In this document: positions 48,548 to 58,471 of the stretch, piece by piece | How the letters are laid out: each line of letters starts with the position of its first letter | Numbering within the stretch: position 1 is the stretch's first letter | Origin: Flavobacterium luteolum | GTDB lineage: Bacteria > Bacteroidota > Bacteroidia > Flavobacteriales > Flavobacteriaceae | Direction: 5' to 3' | NCBI RefSeq assembly: GCF_027111275.1 | Contig: NZ_CP114286.1 | Span: forward strand, 3,582,501 to 3,646,500 | DNA length: 64,000 bases | Translations under genes and position numbers: made by a program | The notes under the pieces: model-generated | The model's input: the letters and a program-made list of their open reading frames with translations, nothing else | The model's database searches: none | What the model was told of the DNA's origin: nothing

Positions 48548-49834
48548 TTGAGAGTTTCAATCCGTAAAAATATTGCCAATCCGAAACTGTTTAAAGAACA
48601 GCTTTTAAGTTGGGCGCAGCAATTTCGCGAAGTCGTTTTTTTAGACAGTAATTCTTATCCGCAGCAGTATTCTAGCTTTGACTGCATATTGGCAGTAGAT
48701 GCTTTTACCTCTTTAAAAACAGATTATTTTAATGCTTTTGAAGATTTAAAACAATATCAGCAAAACACAAAAGACTGGCTTTTTGGATATCTTTCTTATG
48801 ATTTGAAGAATGATATTGAAAACCTTCAATCGAATAATTTTGATGGTTTGGACTTTCCCGATTTGTTTTTCTTTCAGCCTAAGAAGGTTTTTATTCTAAA
48901 GGGAAATGAACTTGAAATTCAATATTTAATGCTTTGTGATGATGAGGTTGAAGAAGATTTTAATGACATAGTCGAAAATCAAACTGAAACATTTGTCACA
49001 CTGAGCGGAGTCGAAGTGAAGCAACGTATTTCGAAAGAATTATATGTTGAAAAAGTAAATAAAATGCTTCATCATATTCATATTGGGGATATGTACGAAG
49101 CAAATTTCTGTATGGAATTTTATGCCGAGAATGCTGTTATAAATCCGTTAGAAAAGTTTCAGAAATTGAATGAGATTTCACAAGCCCCTTTTTCGGTTTT
49201 CTTTAAAAATTACAAGCAATATTTGCTTTCTGCTTCACCAGAACGTTATCTGAAAAAAGTGGGAGATAAGATTATTTCGCAACCAATTAAAGGAACTTCT
49301 AAGCGTTTTGCAGATCCGATTGAGGATGAAAAATCAAAAAATATTTTAGCTTCTGATGCTAAAGAACGAGCAGAAAACATTATGATAACCGATTTAGTAC
49401 GAAATGATTTGTCACATACGTCACAAAAAGGCTCGGTTGAGGTTGAAGAACTCTGTGGTATTTATTCGTTTTTGCAAGTGCATCAGATGATTTCTACAAT
49501 CACTTCAAAATTAGATTCAAAATTTTCGGTTGTAGATGTTTTGAAAACAACTTTTCCAATGGGGAGCATGACAGGAGCTCCAAAGATTTCAGTAATGGAA
49601 ATTGTCGAAAGAATAGAAGAAACCAAAAGAGGATTATACAGCGGTGCGGTTGGTTATTTTACTCCTGAAGGGGATTTTGATTTTAATGTCGTAATCAGAA
49701 GTATTTTATACAATCAGGAAAATAAATATGTTTCTTTCTCGGTTGGAAGTGCCATAACATCGCTTTCAGTTCCAGAAAAAGAATATGAAGAATGTTTGCT
49801 AAAGGCAAAGGCAATGCACGAAGTTTTGCAGTAA
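48548..49834 (+). CDS. pabB: Aminodeoxychorismate synthase component I
   Basis: 428 residues from a TTG start (MRVSIRKNIANPKLFKEQL). No ATG gives the complete N-terminus; the residues from RVSIRK onward look genuine. QPIKGTSKR carries the Lys of PIKGT that marks PabB (4-amino-4-deoxychorismate synthase) rather than anthranilate synthase (PIAGT). GSMTGAPKISVMEIVERIEE and GLYSGAVGYFTPEGDFDFNVVIRS complete the chorismate-binding signature. It makes p-aminobenzoate for folate with PabA, which is not nearby. The next gene is tilS. Confidence 0.92.
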   Translation: MRVSIRKNIANPKLFKEQLLSWAQQFREVVFLDSNSYPQQYSSFDCILAVDAFTSLKTDYFNAFEDLKQYQQNTKDWLFGYLSYDLKNDIENLQSNNFDGLDFPDLFFFQPKKVFILKGNELEIQYLMLCDDEVEEDFNDIVENQTETFVTLSGVEVKQRISKELYVEKVNKMLHHIHIGDMYEANFCMEFYAENAVINPLEKFQKLNEISQAPFSVFFKNYKQYLLSASPERYLKKVGDKIISQPIKGTSKRFADPIEDEKSKNILASDAKERAENIMITDLVRNDLSHTSQKGSVEVEELCGIYSFLQVHQMISTITSKLDSKFSVVDVLKTTFPMGSMTGAPKISVMEIVERIEETKRGLYSGAVGYFTPEGDFDFNVVIRSILYNQENKYVSFSVGSAITSLSVPEKEYEECLLKAKAMHEVLQ

Positions 49835-49842
49835 TTTTTGTT

Positions 49843-50012
49843 TGCCACCAATTACACTAATTTCCACTAATTTTTTATTCAATTCGCTTAAAAAATAGCC
49901 ACAGATTAAAGGATTAAAATGATTAAAAAAAATCTGTGTAAATCTTTTTATCCCGATAGCTATCGGGAGAGGCAAAAAAAATAATTCCAGCAAATTTGTG
50001 TAATTGGTGGCA
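49843..50012. repeat. Nested inverted-repeat element with palindromic centre
   Basis: Outer ends TGCCACCAATTACACTAATTT (49843-49863) and the complement at 49992-50012 match over 21 bases with one mismatch. Nested inside are a GCCACAGATTAAAGGATT word (49897), a partial complement (AATCTGTGTAAATC), and an 18-bp palindrome TCCCGATAGCTATCGGGA (49951-49968). No gene is seen. Confidence 0.85.
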
Positions 50013-50077
50013 GAAAAAAAACAACGCTTAACATTTCGTTTAAAAATAGATCGAATTTAATTTTTTACTTTTATCAG

Positions 50078-51388
50078 ATGTTTTTAAAATTTCAAAATCA
50101 TATCGTTTCAAGATTTTCCTTTTTAGCCGAAAAAAAGCTTTTTCTGGCTGTAAGCGGTGGATTAGACAGTATGGTTTTGCTGCATTTAATGAATCAACTG
50201 CCGTATGAAATTGCAGTTTTGCATTGCAATTTTCAGCTTCGCGGATTAGAAAGTTTCGGGGATCAGGAATTTATTCAGAAGTATTGTGATCAAAATAATA
50301 TTCCAATTTTCACCACTCATTTTGATACAGAAGCTTTTGCTAAAGATTATAAATTATCTACGCAAGTTGCAGCAAGAGAACTTCGATACAGCTGGTTTTA
50401 TGAATTATTAGAAGAAGAAAACTTCGATTATATTCTAACTGCGCATCACGCTGATGACAATTTGGAAACTTTCATAATCAATTTAACTCGCGGAACGGGA
50501 TTAGAAGGATTAACAGGAATTCCAGAACAAAACGATAAAATAATCCGTCCGTTGCTTCCTTTTTCGAGAGAAGAAATCTTGAAATATGCAGAGGAAAACA
50601 ATATCGAATGGCGAGAAGACAGCAGTAATGCATCGACTAAATATTTACGAAATAAAATTCGCCATAATTTAGTTCCTGTTTTAAAAGAAATCAATCCGAA
50701 TTTTTTGGATGCTTTTCAGAAAACACAATCCTTTCTTCAAGAATCAAAAGAAATGGTCGAAGATGCATCGATCATTGTTTATCAGCAAGTAGCAAAAGAA
50801 GTTGGTGATGATATTCATTTCGATTTAGATCAGCTAAAAAAACTTCCTAATTATAAATCATATTTGTATCAATGGCTGAAAGAATTTGGTTTTTCGGCAT
50901 GGAATGATATTTATGATTTGGTTGAAAGCCAATCTGGGAAACAGGTATTTTCAGAAGAGTTTAGGTTGTTGAAAAATAGAGAAATATTGATTTTGAGTCC
51001 GCTTTCTGAAACATCAGAAAAAGACGAATATGAAATTAGTGAAAACGATACAGAAGTTAATTTTCCCTTAAAAATGAGTCTTTGTAACGTAGGTCACACA
51101 ACATTCGGTTCAAATAAAGTTATATTTGTCGATTCCGATAAAATCCACTACCCTTTGATATTACGTAAATGGAAAGAGGGAGATGTTTTTCAGCCTTTTG
51201 GGATGCGAGGAAAGTCAAAAAAAGTTAGCAAACTTTTTAAAGATGAAAAGCTATCCTTGATCGAAAAGGAAAAAACATGGATTTTATGTTCTGACAATCA
51301 AATTGTCTGGGTAGTCGGAATGAGACAGGACGAACGTTTTAAAATAGAAAAAGCCACAAATAAAATACTTAAAATAGAATTACAATAA
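50078..51388 (+). CDS. tilS: tRNA(Ile)-lysidine synthase
   Basis: 436 residues. The ATP pyrophosphatase loop AVSGGLDSMVLLH (SGGxDS at residues 26-31) and LTAHHADDNLETFIINLTRGTG identify TilS, which changes C34 of tRNA-Ile(CAU) to lysidine so that it reads AUA. The C-terminal TilS substrate-binding domain (LRKWKEGDVFQPFGMRGKSKKVSKLFKDEKLS) is intact. The stop codon overlaps the next start (TAATG), so tilS and dsbD are coupled. Confidence 0.95.
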   Translation: MFLKFQNHIVSRFSFLAEKKLFLAVSGGLDSMVLLHLMNQLPYEIAVLHCNFQLRGLESFGDQEFIQKYCDQNNIPIFTTHFDTEAFAKDYKLSTQVAARELRYSWFYELLEEENFDYILTAHHADDNLETFIINLTRGTGLEGLTGIPEQNDKIIRPLLPFSREEILKYAEENNIEWREDSSNASTKYLRNKIRHNLVPVLKEINPNFLDAFQKTQSFLQESKEMVEDASIIVYQQVAKEVGDDIHFDLDQLKKLPNYKSYLYQWLKEFGFSAWNDIYDLVESQSGKQVFSEEFRLLKNREILILSPLSETSEKDEYEISENDTEVNFPLKMSLCNVGHTTFGSNKVIFVDSDKIHYPLILRKWKEGDVFQPFGMRGKSKKVSKLFKDEKLSLIEKEKTWILCSDNQIVWVVGMRQDERFKIEKATNKILKIELQ

Positions 51389-53469
51389 TGAACTTTACTC
51401 AAGCCCATCAGTCGATAACTTCGAAAAGTATCTGGAATAAAATCAACGTTTTTTTACTCTTTTTCTTTTTTGCATTAGCAAGTAACGCTCAAATATTAGA
51501 ACCAGTAAAATGGACTTCTAAAATGGAGAAAAAAGGAGATAAAGTTATTTTGATTTTTGATGGAACGATCGAAAAAGACTGGCACATGTATTCTCAGTTT
51601 ACGCCAGATGGCGGGCCACTTGCATTGGAAATTTCGTTTAAAAACCAAAAAGGAAATTACGAGTTAGTTGGAAAAGCCAAAGAAGGCAAAACAAGAACAG
51701 CTTTTAACGATGTTTTTGGTGTAGACGAAACTTTTTTTGAAGGCAAAGCACATATCGAACAAGAGATAAAAATCATAAACCCAAATTTAAAAACGGTAGA
51801 TGTAGAGTTTGATTTTCAGGTTTGTAAAGAGGTTTGTATTAATTCAAATAAAAAATTCTCGATTGCAGTTCCTTCAACTTTTAAAATGGATGAAGGTCCA
51901 GTTGTAGCAGAGGCAAAATTAGATGAAACAAAAGTTGTTGGTTTGGCGGTTGATACCGTTAAAAAAGAAGAAGCTGTACAGCCAAAAGTAGAGAAAACGG
52001 CTGAAACTGCAAAAGAAGAAATTCCTGCATCAGCGCCTTCAAGAAGTTTGTGGTCAATATTTTTTATTGCCTTTTTATCAGGTTTTGCGGCATTGTTAAC
52101 GCCTTGCGTTTTTCCAATGATTCCGATGACAGTAAGTTTCTTTACTAAGCAAAGTAAAAGCCGTGCAAAAGGAATTAGAAATGCGATTATTTACGGATTT
52201 TCGATCATTGCAATTTATGTGATTTTAGGTCTTATTGTAACTAAAATATTCGGTGCAGATGCTCTAAATGCCTTGTCAACAGATGTTTGGTTTAATCTGA
52301 TTTTCTTTGTGATTTTGGTCATTTTTGCAACTTCATTTTTGGGAGCTTTCGAAATTATGCTTCCAAATTCATGGGCTAATAAAGCCGATCAGCAGGCAGA
52401 TAAAGGCGGTTTAATCGGAATATTGTTTATGGCTTTGGCTTTGGCAATTGTATCATTTTCTTGTACAGGACCAATTGTTGGAACTTTATTGGTTGAAGCG
52501 GCTTCAAATGGAGGAATTGCCCCAATTGTTGGAATGTTAGGATTCTCTTTAGCATTAGCGCTTCCGTTTATGTTATTTGCAATGTTCCCAGGGTGGTTAA
52601 ATTCTTTGCCAAAATCTGGAGGATGGCTAAATACTGTAAAAGTGGTTTTAGGATTTTTAGAACTAGCTTTAGCATTCAAATTCTTATCAAATGCTGATTT
52701 GGTTTTACAATTGCATTTCTTAGAAAGAGAAGTATTTATCGCAATCTGGATTGCTATTTTCGGAGCAATGACGTTGTATTTGTTCGGAAAAATTACTTTG
52801 CCTCACGATAGTCCGACAAATCATATTTCTGTTGGAAGATTGTATTTAGGATTATTGACATTTGTGTTTACGATGTATTTAATTCCTGGACTTTGGGGAG
52901 CGCCTTTAAAATTAATTAGTGCATTCCCGCCGCCTCCGCAATACAGCGAAAGTCCGTTTGGAGTAGGAGGTTCAGGAAACGGAACAGTTTCTTCTGAATC
53001 AATTAAAGGACTTCCAGAAGGAGCTGAATTAGGTCCGCACGGAATTATGGTTTTCCACGATTACGAAGATGGTTTAGCTTACGCAAAAGAAATCAAAAAG
53101 CCCATTATGCTTGATTTTACAGGTTATGCTTGTGTAAATTGCAGAAAAATGGAGAACAATGTTTGGTCAGATCCATCTGTTTTACCAATTCTTAAAAATG
53201 ATGTAGTTTTAATTTCTCTTTACGTTGATGATAAACGTGAATTGCCAAAAGAGAAACAATTTACAACAGCATCAGGAGACAAAATCATTACGGTTGGAGA
53301 TAAATGGACAGATTTTATGATTTCTAAATATAAAACCAATACACAGCCTTTGTATGTGATTACAGATTTAGAAGGAAATAATTTGAATAGCACAAAGCCA
53401 ACAATTAGTTATGTGAGTACAGAAGAATATCTGCAGTGGCTGAAAGAAGGGATTTCGAATTTTAAGTAA
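51388..53469 (+). CDS. dsbD: Thiol:disulfide interchange protein (DsbD type)
   Basis: 693 residues. An N-terminal signal/anchor (KINVFLLFFFFALASNAQ), a periplasmic DsbD-alpha-like domain (DWHMYSQFTPDGGPLALEI, and CKEVCINSNKKF with its Cys pair), about eight membrane segments with cysteines at LTPCVFP and SFSCTGPIVG, then a thioredoxin-like gamma domain (FTGYACVNCRKMENNVW, C-V-N-C). It moves electrons from cytoplasmic thioredoxin to periplasmic thiols. Coupled to tilS by a 1-base overlap. Confidence 0.93.
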   Translation: MNFTQAHQSITSKSIWNKINVFLLFFFFALASNAQILEPVKWTSKMEKKGDKVILIFDGTIEKDWHMYSQFTPDGGPLALEISFKNQKGNYELVGKAKEGKTRTAFNDVFGVDETFFEGKAHIEQEIKIINPNLKTVDVEFDFQVCKEVCINSNKKFSIAVPSTFKMDEGPVVAEAKLDETKVVGLAVDTVKKEEAVQPKVEKTAETAKEEIPASAPSRSLWSIFFIAFLSGFAALLTPCVFPMIPMTVSFFTKQSKSRAKGIRNAIIYGFSIIAIYVILGLIVTKIFGADALNALSTDVWFNLIFFVILVIFATSFLGAFEIMLPNSWANKADQQADKGGLIGILFMALALAIVSFSCTGPIVGTLLVEAASNGGIAPIVGMLGFSLALALPFMLFAMFPGWLNSLPKSGGWLNTVKVVLGFLELALAFKFLSNADLVLQLHFLEREVFIAIWIAIFGAMTLYLFGKITLPHDSPTNHISVGRLYLGLLTFVFTMYLIPGLWGAPLKLISAFPPPPQYSESPFGVGGSGNGTVSSESIKGLPEGAELGPHGIMVFHDYEDGLAYAKEIKKPIMLDFTGYACVNCRKMENNVWSDPSVLPILKNDVVLISLYVDDKRELPKEKQFTTASGDKIITVGDKWTDFMISKYKTNTQPLYVITDLEGNNLNSTKPTISYVSTEEYLQWLKEGISNFK

Positions 53470-53576
53470 TTAAGAGAAAAGATAATAGAAGCAAGATAAT
53501 AGAAGCGAGAGGATGATTCAGAAATCTAAAATCTACATTCTAAAATCTAAAATATAAAGGGGATTTAATTCAAAGC

Positions 53577-53613
53577 AAAAAGCACTCTAAGTCAAATTTA
53601 GAGTGCTTTTTTA
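53577..53613. terminator. Bidirectional terminator between dsbD and amt
   Basis: AAAAAGCACTCTAA and TTAGAGTGCTTTTTT form a 12-bp stem with A/T runs on both sides, between convergent genes. Confidence 0.92.
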
Positions 53614-53642
53614 TTTATCAAGCGAAAGTGAAAATTAATTTA

Positions 53643-54959
53643 TTACAAGAATTCTCCGTGTTGAGAGATGTCTAATCCAAGTTCTTCTTTTTCTTCTGTA
53701 ACTCTTAGAGGAGTAATTTTATTTACGATAAAGAATAATGCATAAGAACCTATAAAAGCAAAGATTGAAACCGCAACTAAAGCAGTCAATTGGTTGATGA
53801 ATAAAGTTGAAGTTCCGAAGATTAAACCTTGATTATCTCCAACAGCTGGGTTGATTGCTTTTGATGCAAAAACACCAGTTAAAAGCATACCTACCATACC
53901 GCCAACACCGTGACAAGCAAATACATCAAGCGCATCATCGATTTTTCCTTTAGGAAATTTGCTCACTACAATGTTACTTACAATTGCAGAGAATAAACCA
54001 ATAAAGATTGCGTGAGGAATACTTACGAAACCAGCAGCAGGAGTAATAGCAACAAGACCTACAACAGCTCCAATACAAGCTCCAAGTGCAGATAATTTGT
54101 GTCCTAAGATTTTATCAAGGAAAACCCAAGCCATTGCAGCAGCGGCAGCGGCAACAGTAGTTGTCCCTAAAGCTTGAGCAGCAAGACCATTTGCTCCTAA
54201 AGCAGATCCAGCGTTGAAACCAAACCATCCGAACCAAAGTAAACCAGTTCCTAATAAAACGTAAGTAATTCTAGCAGGATTTACTTTTTGAACTTTTCTT
54301 TTTCCTAAGAAGATTGCTCCAGCCAAAGCAGCCCATCCAGCGCTCATGTGAACTACAGTTCCTCCAGCGAAGTCAAGAACTCCCATTTTGAAGAAATACC
54401 CATCAGGATGCCATGTCATGTGAGCAAGCGGAGCGTATATTAATAGTATGAATAAAACCATGAATAACAAATAAGCCCAGAAACGAATACGTTCTGCAAA
54501 AGCACCTGTAATTAATGCAGGAGTAATGATGGCGAATTTTGCCTGAAACAATGCGAATAAAATAAATGGAATTGTTGGTGCAAGGCTCCATGCGGTATTG
54601 GTTCCAACTCCTGCAAAGAATAAATTCTCAGATGGATTTCCGATAATTCCTCCTATTGTTGGTCCAAAAGCCAATCCAAAAGCTACAACAGTCCATAGTA
54701 TTGTAACAATTACCATTGCCATAAAACTTTGAAGCATAGTACTAATTACGTTCTTCTTACCGACCATACCTCCATAGAAAAATCCTAATCCAGGTGTCAT
54801 TAACAATACAAAAGCTGTTGCAACGATCATCCAGGCAGTATCTCCTGTATCAAACTTTACTGCTTCTGCAGGAATTGGGTTGTCTGCAATGATAAAGTTT
54901 GAAATAAAGCTTAGTACCAAAATCGTGATAAGAATCACACTTAAAATAATTTTTCGCAT
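53643..54959 (-). CDS. amt: Ammonium transporter (Amt family)
   Basis: 438 residues with an N-terminal hydrophobic leader and about 11 membrane segments. FFYGGMVGKKNVISTMLQSF, DFAGGTVVHMSAGWAALAGA (the D-x-A-G-x-x-V-H motif with the twin-His site) and DVFACHGVGGMVGMLLTG with the second pore His are diagnostic. It conducts ammonium across the inner membrane. No glnK/glnB gene is adjacent, which is unusual for amt loci. A palindrome lies about 85-100 bases upstream. Confidence 0.96.
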   Translation of the reverse strand: MRKIILSVILITILVLSFISNFIIADNPIPAEAVKFDTGDTAWMIVATAFVLLMTPGLGFFYGGMVGKKNVISTMLQSFMAMVIVTILWTVVAFGLAFGPTIGGIIGNPSENLFFAGVGTNTAWSLAPTIPFILFALFQAKFAIITPALITGAFAERIRFWAYLLFMVLFILLIYAPLAHMTWHPDGYFFKMGVLDFAGGTVVHMSAGWAALAGAIFLGKRKVQKVNPARITYVLLGTGLLWFGWFGFNAGSALGANGLAAQALGTTTVAAAAAAMAWVFLDKILGHKLSALGACIGAVVGLVAITPAAGFVSIPHAIFIGLFSAIVSNIVVSKFPKGKIDDALDVFACHGVGGMVGMLLTGVFASKAINPAVGDNQGLIFGTSTLFINQLTALVAVSIFAFIGSYALFFIVNKITPLRVTEEKEELGLDISQHGEFL

Positions 54960-55042
54960 AGTTATTTAGTTTTAAAATTTTTTATAAAAGTATAAAATGA
55001 TTTAATACCCCCTAAAAAAATAGGGTTTGATGTTTAATTTTT

Positions 55043-55061
55043 GTTAAATTTAAAATTTAAC
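55043..55061. promoter_or_regulatory. Palindrome upstream of amt
   Basis: GTTAAATTTAAAATTTAAC is a perfect 19-bp palindrome centred near 55052, 84 bases upstream of the amt start, within the 54960-55275 divergent gap. The gap also has a weaker ATAGGG/CCCTAT pair outside it. It could bind a regulator of ammonium uptake. No gene is seen in the gap. Confidence 0.5.
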
Positions 55062-55275
55062 CCCTATGATTTTGCGTGAATTTCTTAAAACAAACTTAAA
55101 ATTTACAATTCAGCAACATTTTTTTTTCACTTACCACCATTTTTAATAATTTTTAGGGTAATTGATTGCTATTTTTTGTAGGATAATAGATATTTGTTGT
55201 TTAAAAAATGCCTCATGCAGGTTGTAAAGGATATTTTTTAATCTTTTTAACAATTTTGATGATTATAATATAAGA

Positions 55276-56250
55276 ATGGAAAATAGAAGTATTAAGTGGG
55301 GAATAATAGGGCTCGGAAATATTGCAAGTCAGTTTGCATCAGATTTGTTATTGATTGAAAATGCTGAGTTAACGGCAGTTGCTTCAAGAGATTTTACTAA
55401 AGCTGAGGAATTTGGTGGAAAATTTAATGCTTTAAGAATGTACAATTCTTATGATTTGCTTTTTGAAGATTCAGAAGTTGAGATTGTTTACATTGCAACT
55501 CCTCATAATTCGCACGTTGAACTATCTATAAAAGCATTAGAAAATGGCAAGAATGTTCTTTGCGAAAAACCAATGTCTCTGTCTTATAAAGATGCTCAGA
55601 GAATAATAGAAGCTTCTAAAAAACATAATAGATTTTTTATGGAAGCATTCTGGACTAGATTTATTCCTTCTGTTCAAGATGTTTTACAAAAAATTAATAA
55701 CGGAATAATAGGAGACATAAATTATATAAAAGCCGATTTTGCCTTTCACGGAAGTGAAACAGAAAACAAAAGACTTTTTGATAAAGAATTAGGAGGAGGA
55801 GCACTATTTGATATTGGTGTTTATCCTTTATTTCTGTCTTATCTACTATTAGGAAAACCAAATGAGATTGCGGCAAAAGCAATCAAACATAAAAACGATA
55901 TTGATCTGCAGACTTCTATGATTTTGCAATACGAAACGGCACAATCTGTTTTGCACGCTTCTATAGTTTCTGAGTCTGATATGAAAGCCATTATTTCGGG
56001 GATAAAAGGACGAATAGAATTAAATGCTCCGTGGTATGTTGCTGATGGTTATTCTTTATTTATAAATGAAGAAAAAGAAGCCACTTTTACTTTACCAACT
56101 TTAGGAAAAGGATATTCACATGAAATTATCGAATGTCAAAATTGTATTCTAAACAACGAGATTGAAAGTAAACTTTGGTCGCATCAGAATTGTTTGGATT
56201 TGAGTAGAATTGTGGAGTTGATTAAAAATCAAATTCAGTTGCCTTTTTAG
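55276..56250 (+). CDS. Gfo/Idh/MocA family oxidoreductase
   Basis: 324 residues. The N-terminal Rossmann fold has GIIGLGNIASQFASDL, then IATPHNSHVELSIKALENGKNVLCEKPMSLS (EKP motif with the catalytic-type Lys). The C-terminal GFO_IDH_MocA_C domain contains GGGALFDIGVYPLFLSYLLLGKP. Members oxidise or reduce sugars or inositol with NAD(P). The substrate is not evident and no sugar operon is nearby. Transcribed divergently from amt. Confidence 0.9.
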   Translation: MENRSIKWGIIGLGNIASQFASDLLLIENAELTAVASRDFTKAEEFGGKFNALRMYNSYDLLFEDSEVEIVYIATPHNSHVELSIKALENGKNVLCEKPMSLSYKDAQRIIEASKKHNRFFMEAFWTRFIPSVQDVLQKINNGIIGDINYIKADFAFHGSETENKRLFDKELGGGALFDIGVYPLFLSYLLLGKPNEIAAKAIKHKNDIDLQTSMILQYETAQSVLHASIVSESDMKAIISGIKGRIELNAPWYVADGYSLFINEEKEATFTLPTLGKGYSHEIIECQNCILNNEIESKLWSHQNCLDLSRIVELIKNQIQLPF

Positions 56251-56329
56251 AATTAAATTATTTGTAATAAAATATTTACAATTAATTATTTTTTCGTTAG
56301 TTTTAAAAACAATTAATGAATAGATAATT

Positions 56330-57865
56330 ATGCTAGTAAAAGTTTACGGAAGTGCCGTATTTGGAGTTGAGGCCACAACAATTACAGTTGAGGTTCATAT
56401 GGACAAAGGGATTGGTTATCATTTAGTTGGACTTCCAGATAATGCTATAAAAGAAAGCAGTTTTAGAATTGCCGCTGCTTTGAAGAATAACGGATTTAGC
56501 TTTCCGGGAAAGAAAATTACAGTAAACATGGCGCCTGCCGATCTTCGAAAAGAAGGATCTTCATATGATTTGACATTGGCAATGGGAATTTTAGTCGGTT
56601 CAGATCAGATAAAAGCGCCAGAAATTGAACGCTATATTATTATGGGAGAACTTTCTTTAGACGGAAGTTTACAACCCATTCGTGGAGCGTTGCCAATTGC
56701 TATAAAAGCAAAAGAAGAAGGTTATAAAGGATTTTTTCTCCCGATTCAAAACGTAAAAGAAGCGGCTATTGTAACAGGTTTAGATGTGTATGGAGTCGAA
56801 AATCTAAAAGAAATCATTGATTTTTTTGCTGGTAAAGGCACGCTTGAACCCACAGTTATCGATACAAGAGCGGAATTTTATAAAACGCTCGATTTCCCTG
56901 AACATGATTTTTCAGATGTTCGCGGACAAGAAAGTATTAAACGCTGTATGGAAATTGCGGCAGCGGGCGGACATAATATTATTTTGATTGGCCCGCCGGG
57001 AGCAGGAAAAACAATGCTGGCCAAACGTGTTCCGAGTATTTTACCACCCATGACTTTGCGGGAAGCTTTAGAAACTACCAAAATTCATAGCGTTGCAGGG
57101 AAATTAAAGGAAGTCGGATTAATGAATCAGAGGCCTTTTAGGAGTCCGCATCATACGATTTCTAATGTCGCTTTGGTAGGAGGAGGGAGTTATCCGCAGC
57201 CAGGAGAAATTTCGATGGCGCATAATGGTGTTTTATTTTTGGATGAATTGCCAGAATTCAAAAGAGATGTTTTAGAAGTCATGCGTCAGCCTTTAGAAGA
57301 TCGTGAAGTAACAATTTCGCGTGCCAAATTTACCATAACCTATCCGTCGTCTTTTATGCTAGTGGCGAGTATGAACCCAAGTCCGAGCGGTTTTTTTAAT
57401 GATCCAAGTATGCCAAATACTTCTTCGCCACACGAAATGCAGCGTTATATGAGTAAAATTTCTGGACCTTTATTAGATAGAATTGATATTCATATAGAAG
57501 TTACTCCAGTTCCGTTTGATAAATTATCAGACGAACGAAAAGCAGAAAGCAGTGTAGAAATTCGCAAACGAGTAACGGCAGCACGAGAAATTCAGACCAA
57601 ACGATTTGAAATGGTTGAGAATGTTCATTATAATGCACAAATGAGCAGTAAACTAATTCGGGAGTTTTGCGTTTTAGACGAACCTTCAAAAGAATTGCTA
57701 AAAACAGCGATGGAAAGATTAAATCTATCTGCGAGAGCTTACGATCGAATTTTGAAAGTTTCGAGAACCATTGCAGATTTGGATGATGCTCCAAATATTG
57801 TTTCTTCACATATTGCCGAAGCGATTCAATATAGAAGTTTGGATAGAGAAGGCTGGTTGGGATAA
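56330..57865 (+). CDS. comM: YifB/ComM family AAA ATPase
   Basis: 511 residues. An N-terminal ChlI-like S5 fold (LVKVYGSAVFGVEATTITVEVHMDKGIGYHLVGLPDNAIKES region, abbreviated), a Mg-chelatase-type AAA+ core with Walker A GPPGAGKTMLAKR (about residue 220), Walker B LFLDELPEF and VASMNPSPSG, and the Mg_chelatase_C domain (AYDRILKVSRTIADLDD). ComM is a hexameric helicase that promotes branch migration during natural transformation. Intact length. Confidence 0.95.
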   Translation: MLVKVYGSAVFGVEATTITVEVHMDKGIGYHLVGLPDNAIKESSFRIAAALKNNGFSFPGKKITVNMAPADLRKEGSSYDLTLAMGILVGSDQIKAPEIERYIIMGELSLDGSLQPIRGALPIAIKAKEEGYKGFFLPIQNVKEAAIVTGLDVYGVENLKEIIDFFAGKGTLEPTVIDTRAEFYKTLDFPEHDFSDVRGQESIKRCMEIAAAGGHNIILIGPPGAGKTMLAKRVPSILPPMTLREALETTKIHSVAGKLKEVGLMNQRPFRSPHHTISNVALVGGGSYPQPGEISMAHNGVLFLDELPEFKRDVLEVMRQPLEDREVTISRAKFTITYPSSFMLVASMNPSPSGFFNDPSMPNTSSPHEMQRYMSKISGPLLDRIDIHIEVTPVPFDKLSDERKAESSVEIRKRVTAAREIQTKRFEMVENVHYNAQMSSKLIREFCVLDEPSKELLKTAMERLNLSARAYDRILKVSRTIADLDDAPNIVSSHIAEAIQYRSLDREGWLG

Positions 57866-57873
57866 GTTTAGTT

Positions 57874-57910
57874 AAGTCCTGATTATAATTAATAATCAGG
57901 ACTCTTTTTA
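57874..57910 (+). terminator. Terminator of comM
   Basis: AAGTCCTGATTAT and ATAATCAGGACTCTTTTT form a 12-bp stem with a T-run, 9 bases after the stop codon; it may also serve the convergent gene. Confidence 0.88.
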
Positions 57911-58426
57911 GTTTTCAATCATTTTTGCTTGTAGAATTTCTTCTAAATCTTTCTTACTTTTTTTGCTTTCAGTTTTGAAGCCTGCAGAAACCATTGCAGC
58001 TCCAATTATTAACATTACAAAAGGAATTAATACTGCAGGTTCCGTTTCAGAATCGATACCATTAATAATTAAATTAATAGATACTCCTATACAAGCAATA
58101 GAAACGATGCCTAACCAAAGAATCATGAAGACTTTTGCAAATTCTGGAATAGTCATTTTAATCTTTATTTTAGATCCGCTTATGGCATTGTGAACTTCTC
58201 CTTTGATTGTTGGTAGAAATGAATTTCTATAATTGATAGCTCTTTTGATTTCAAATCTTTCATTAAATATTCTTCCAATATATGGTTTAGAATAGTTGTG
58301 TCTATTCATCCCAAAACCAAAAGATTTTTCAGGTTCAATTTCATTTTGGAGATGTAAAAAAAGATCTTCTTTTGATAATGAAGAGTGATACCATAATTCT
58401 TCGAAAGGAAGTAATTTTTTAAACAT
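57908..58426 (-). CDS. Hypothetical membrane protein
   Basis: 172 residues with two C-terminal-half membrane segments (about 99-119, FMILWLGIVSIACIGVSINLI, and 128-148, PAVLIPFVMLIIGAAMVSAGF). The N-terminal part contains KPYIGRIFNERFEIKRAINYRNSFLPTIKGEVH, in pieces a pattern I do not recognise. The C-terminus is Lys/Glu-rich. Convergent with comM. No enzyme motif. Confidence 0.7.
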   Translation of the reverse strand: MFKKLLPFEELWYHSSLSKEDLFLHLQNEIEPEKSFGFGMNRHNYSKPYIGRIFNERFEIKRAINYRNSFLPTIKGEVHNAISGSKIKIKMTIPEFAKVFMILWLGIVSIACIGVSINLIINGIDSETEPAVLIPFVMLIIGAAMVSAGFKTESKKSKKDLEEILQAKMIEN

Positions 58427-58471
58427 ATTAAATGATTGTAGATCAGGTTAAAATTAAATAAATATATATAT

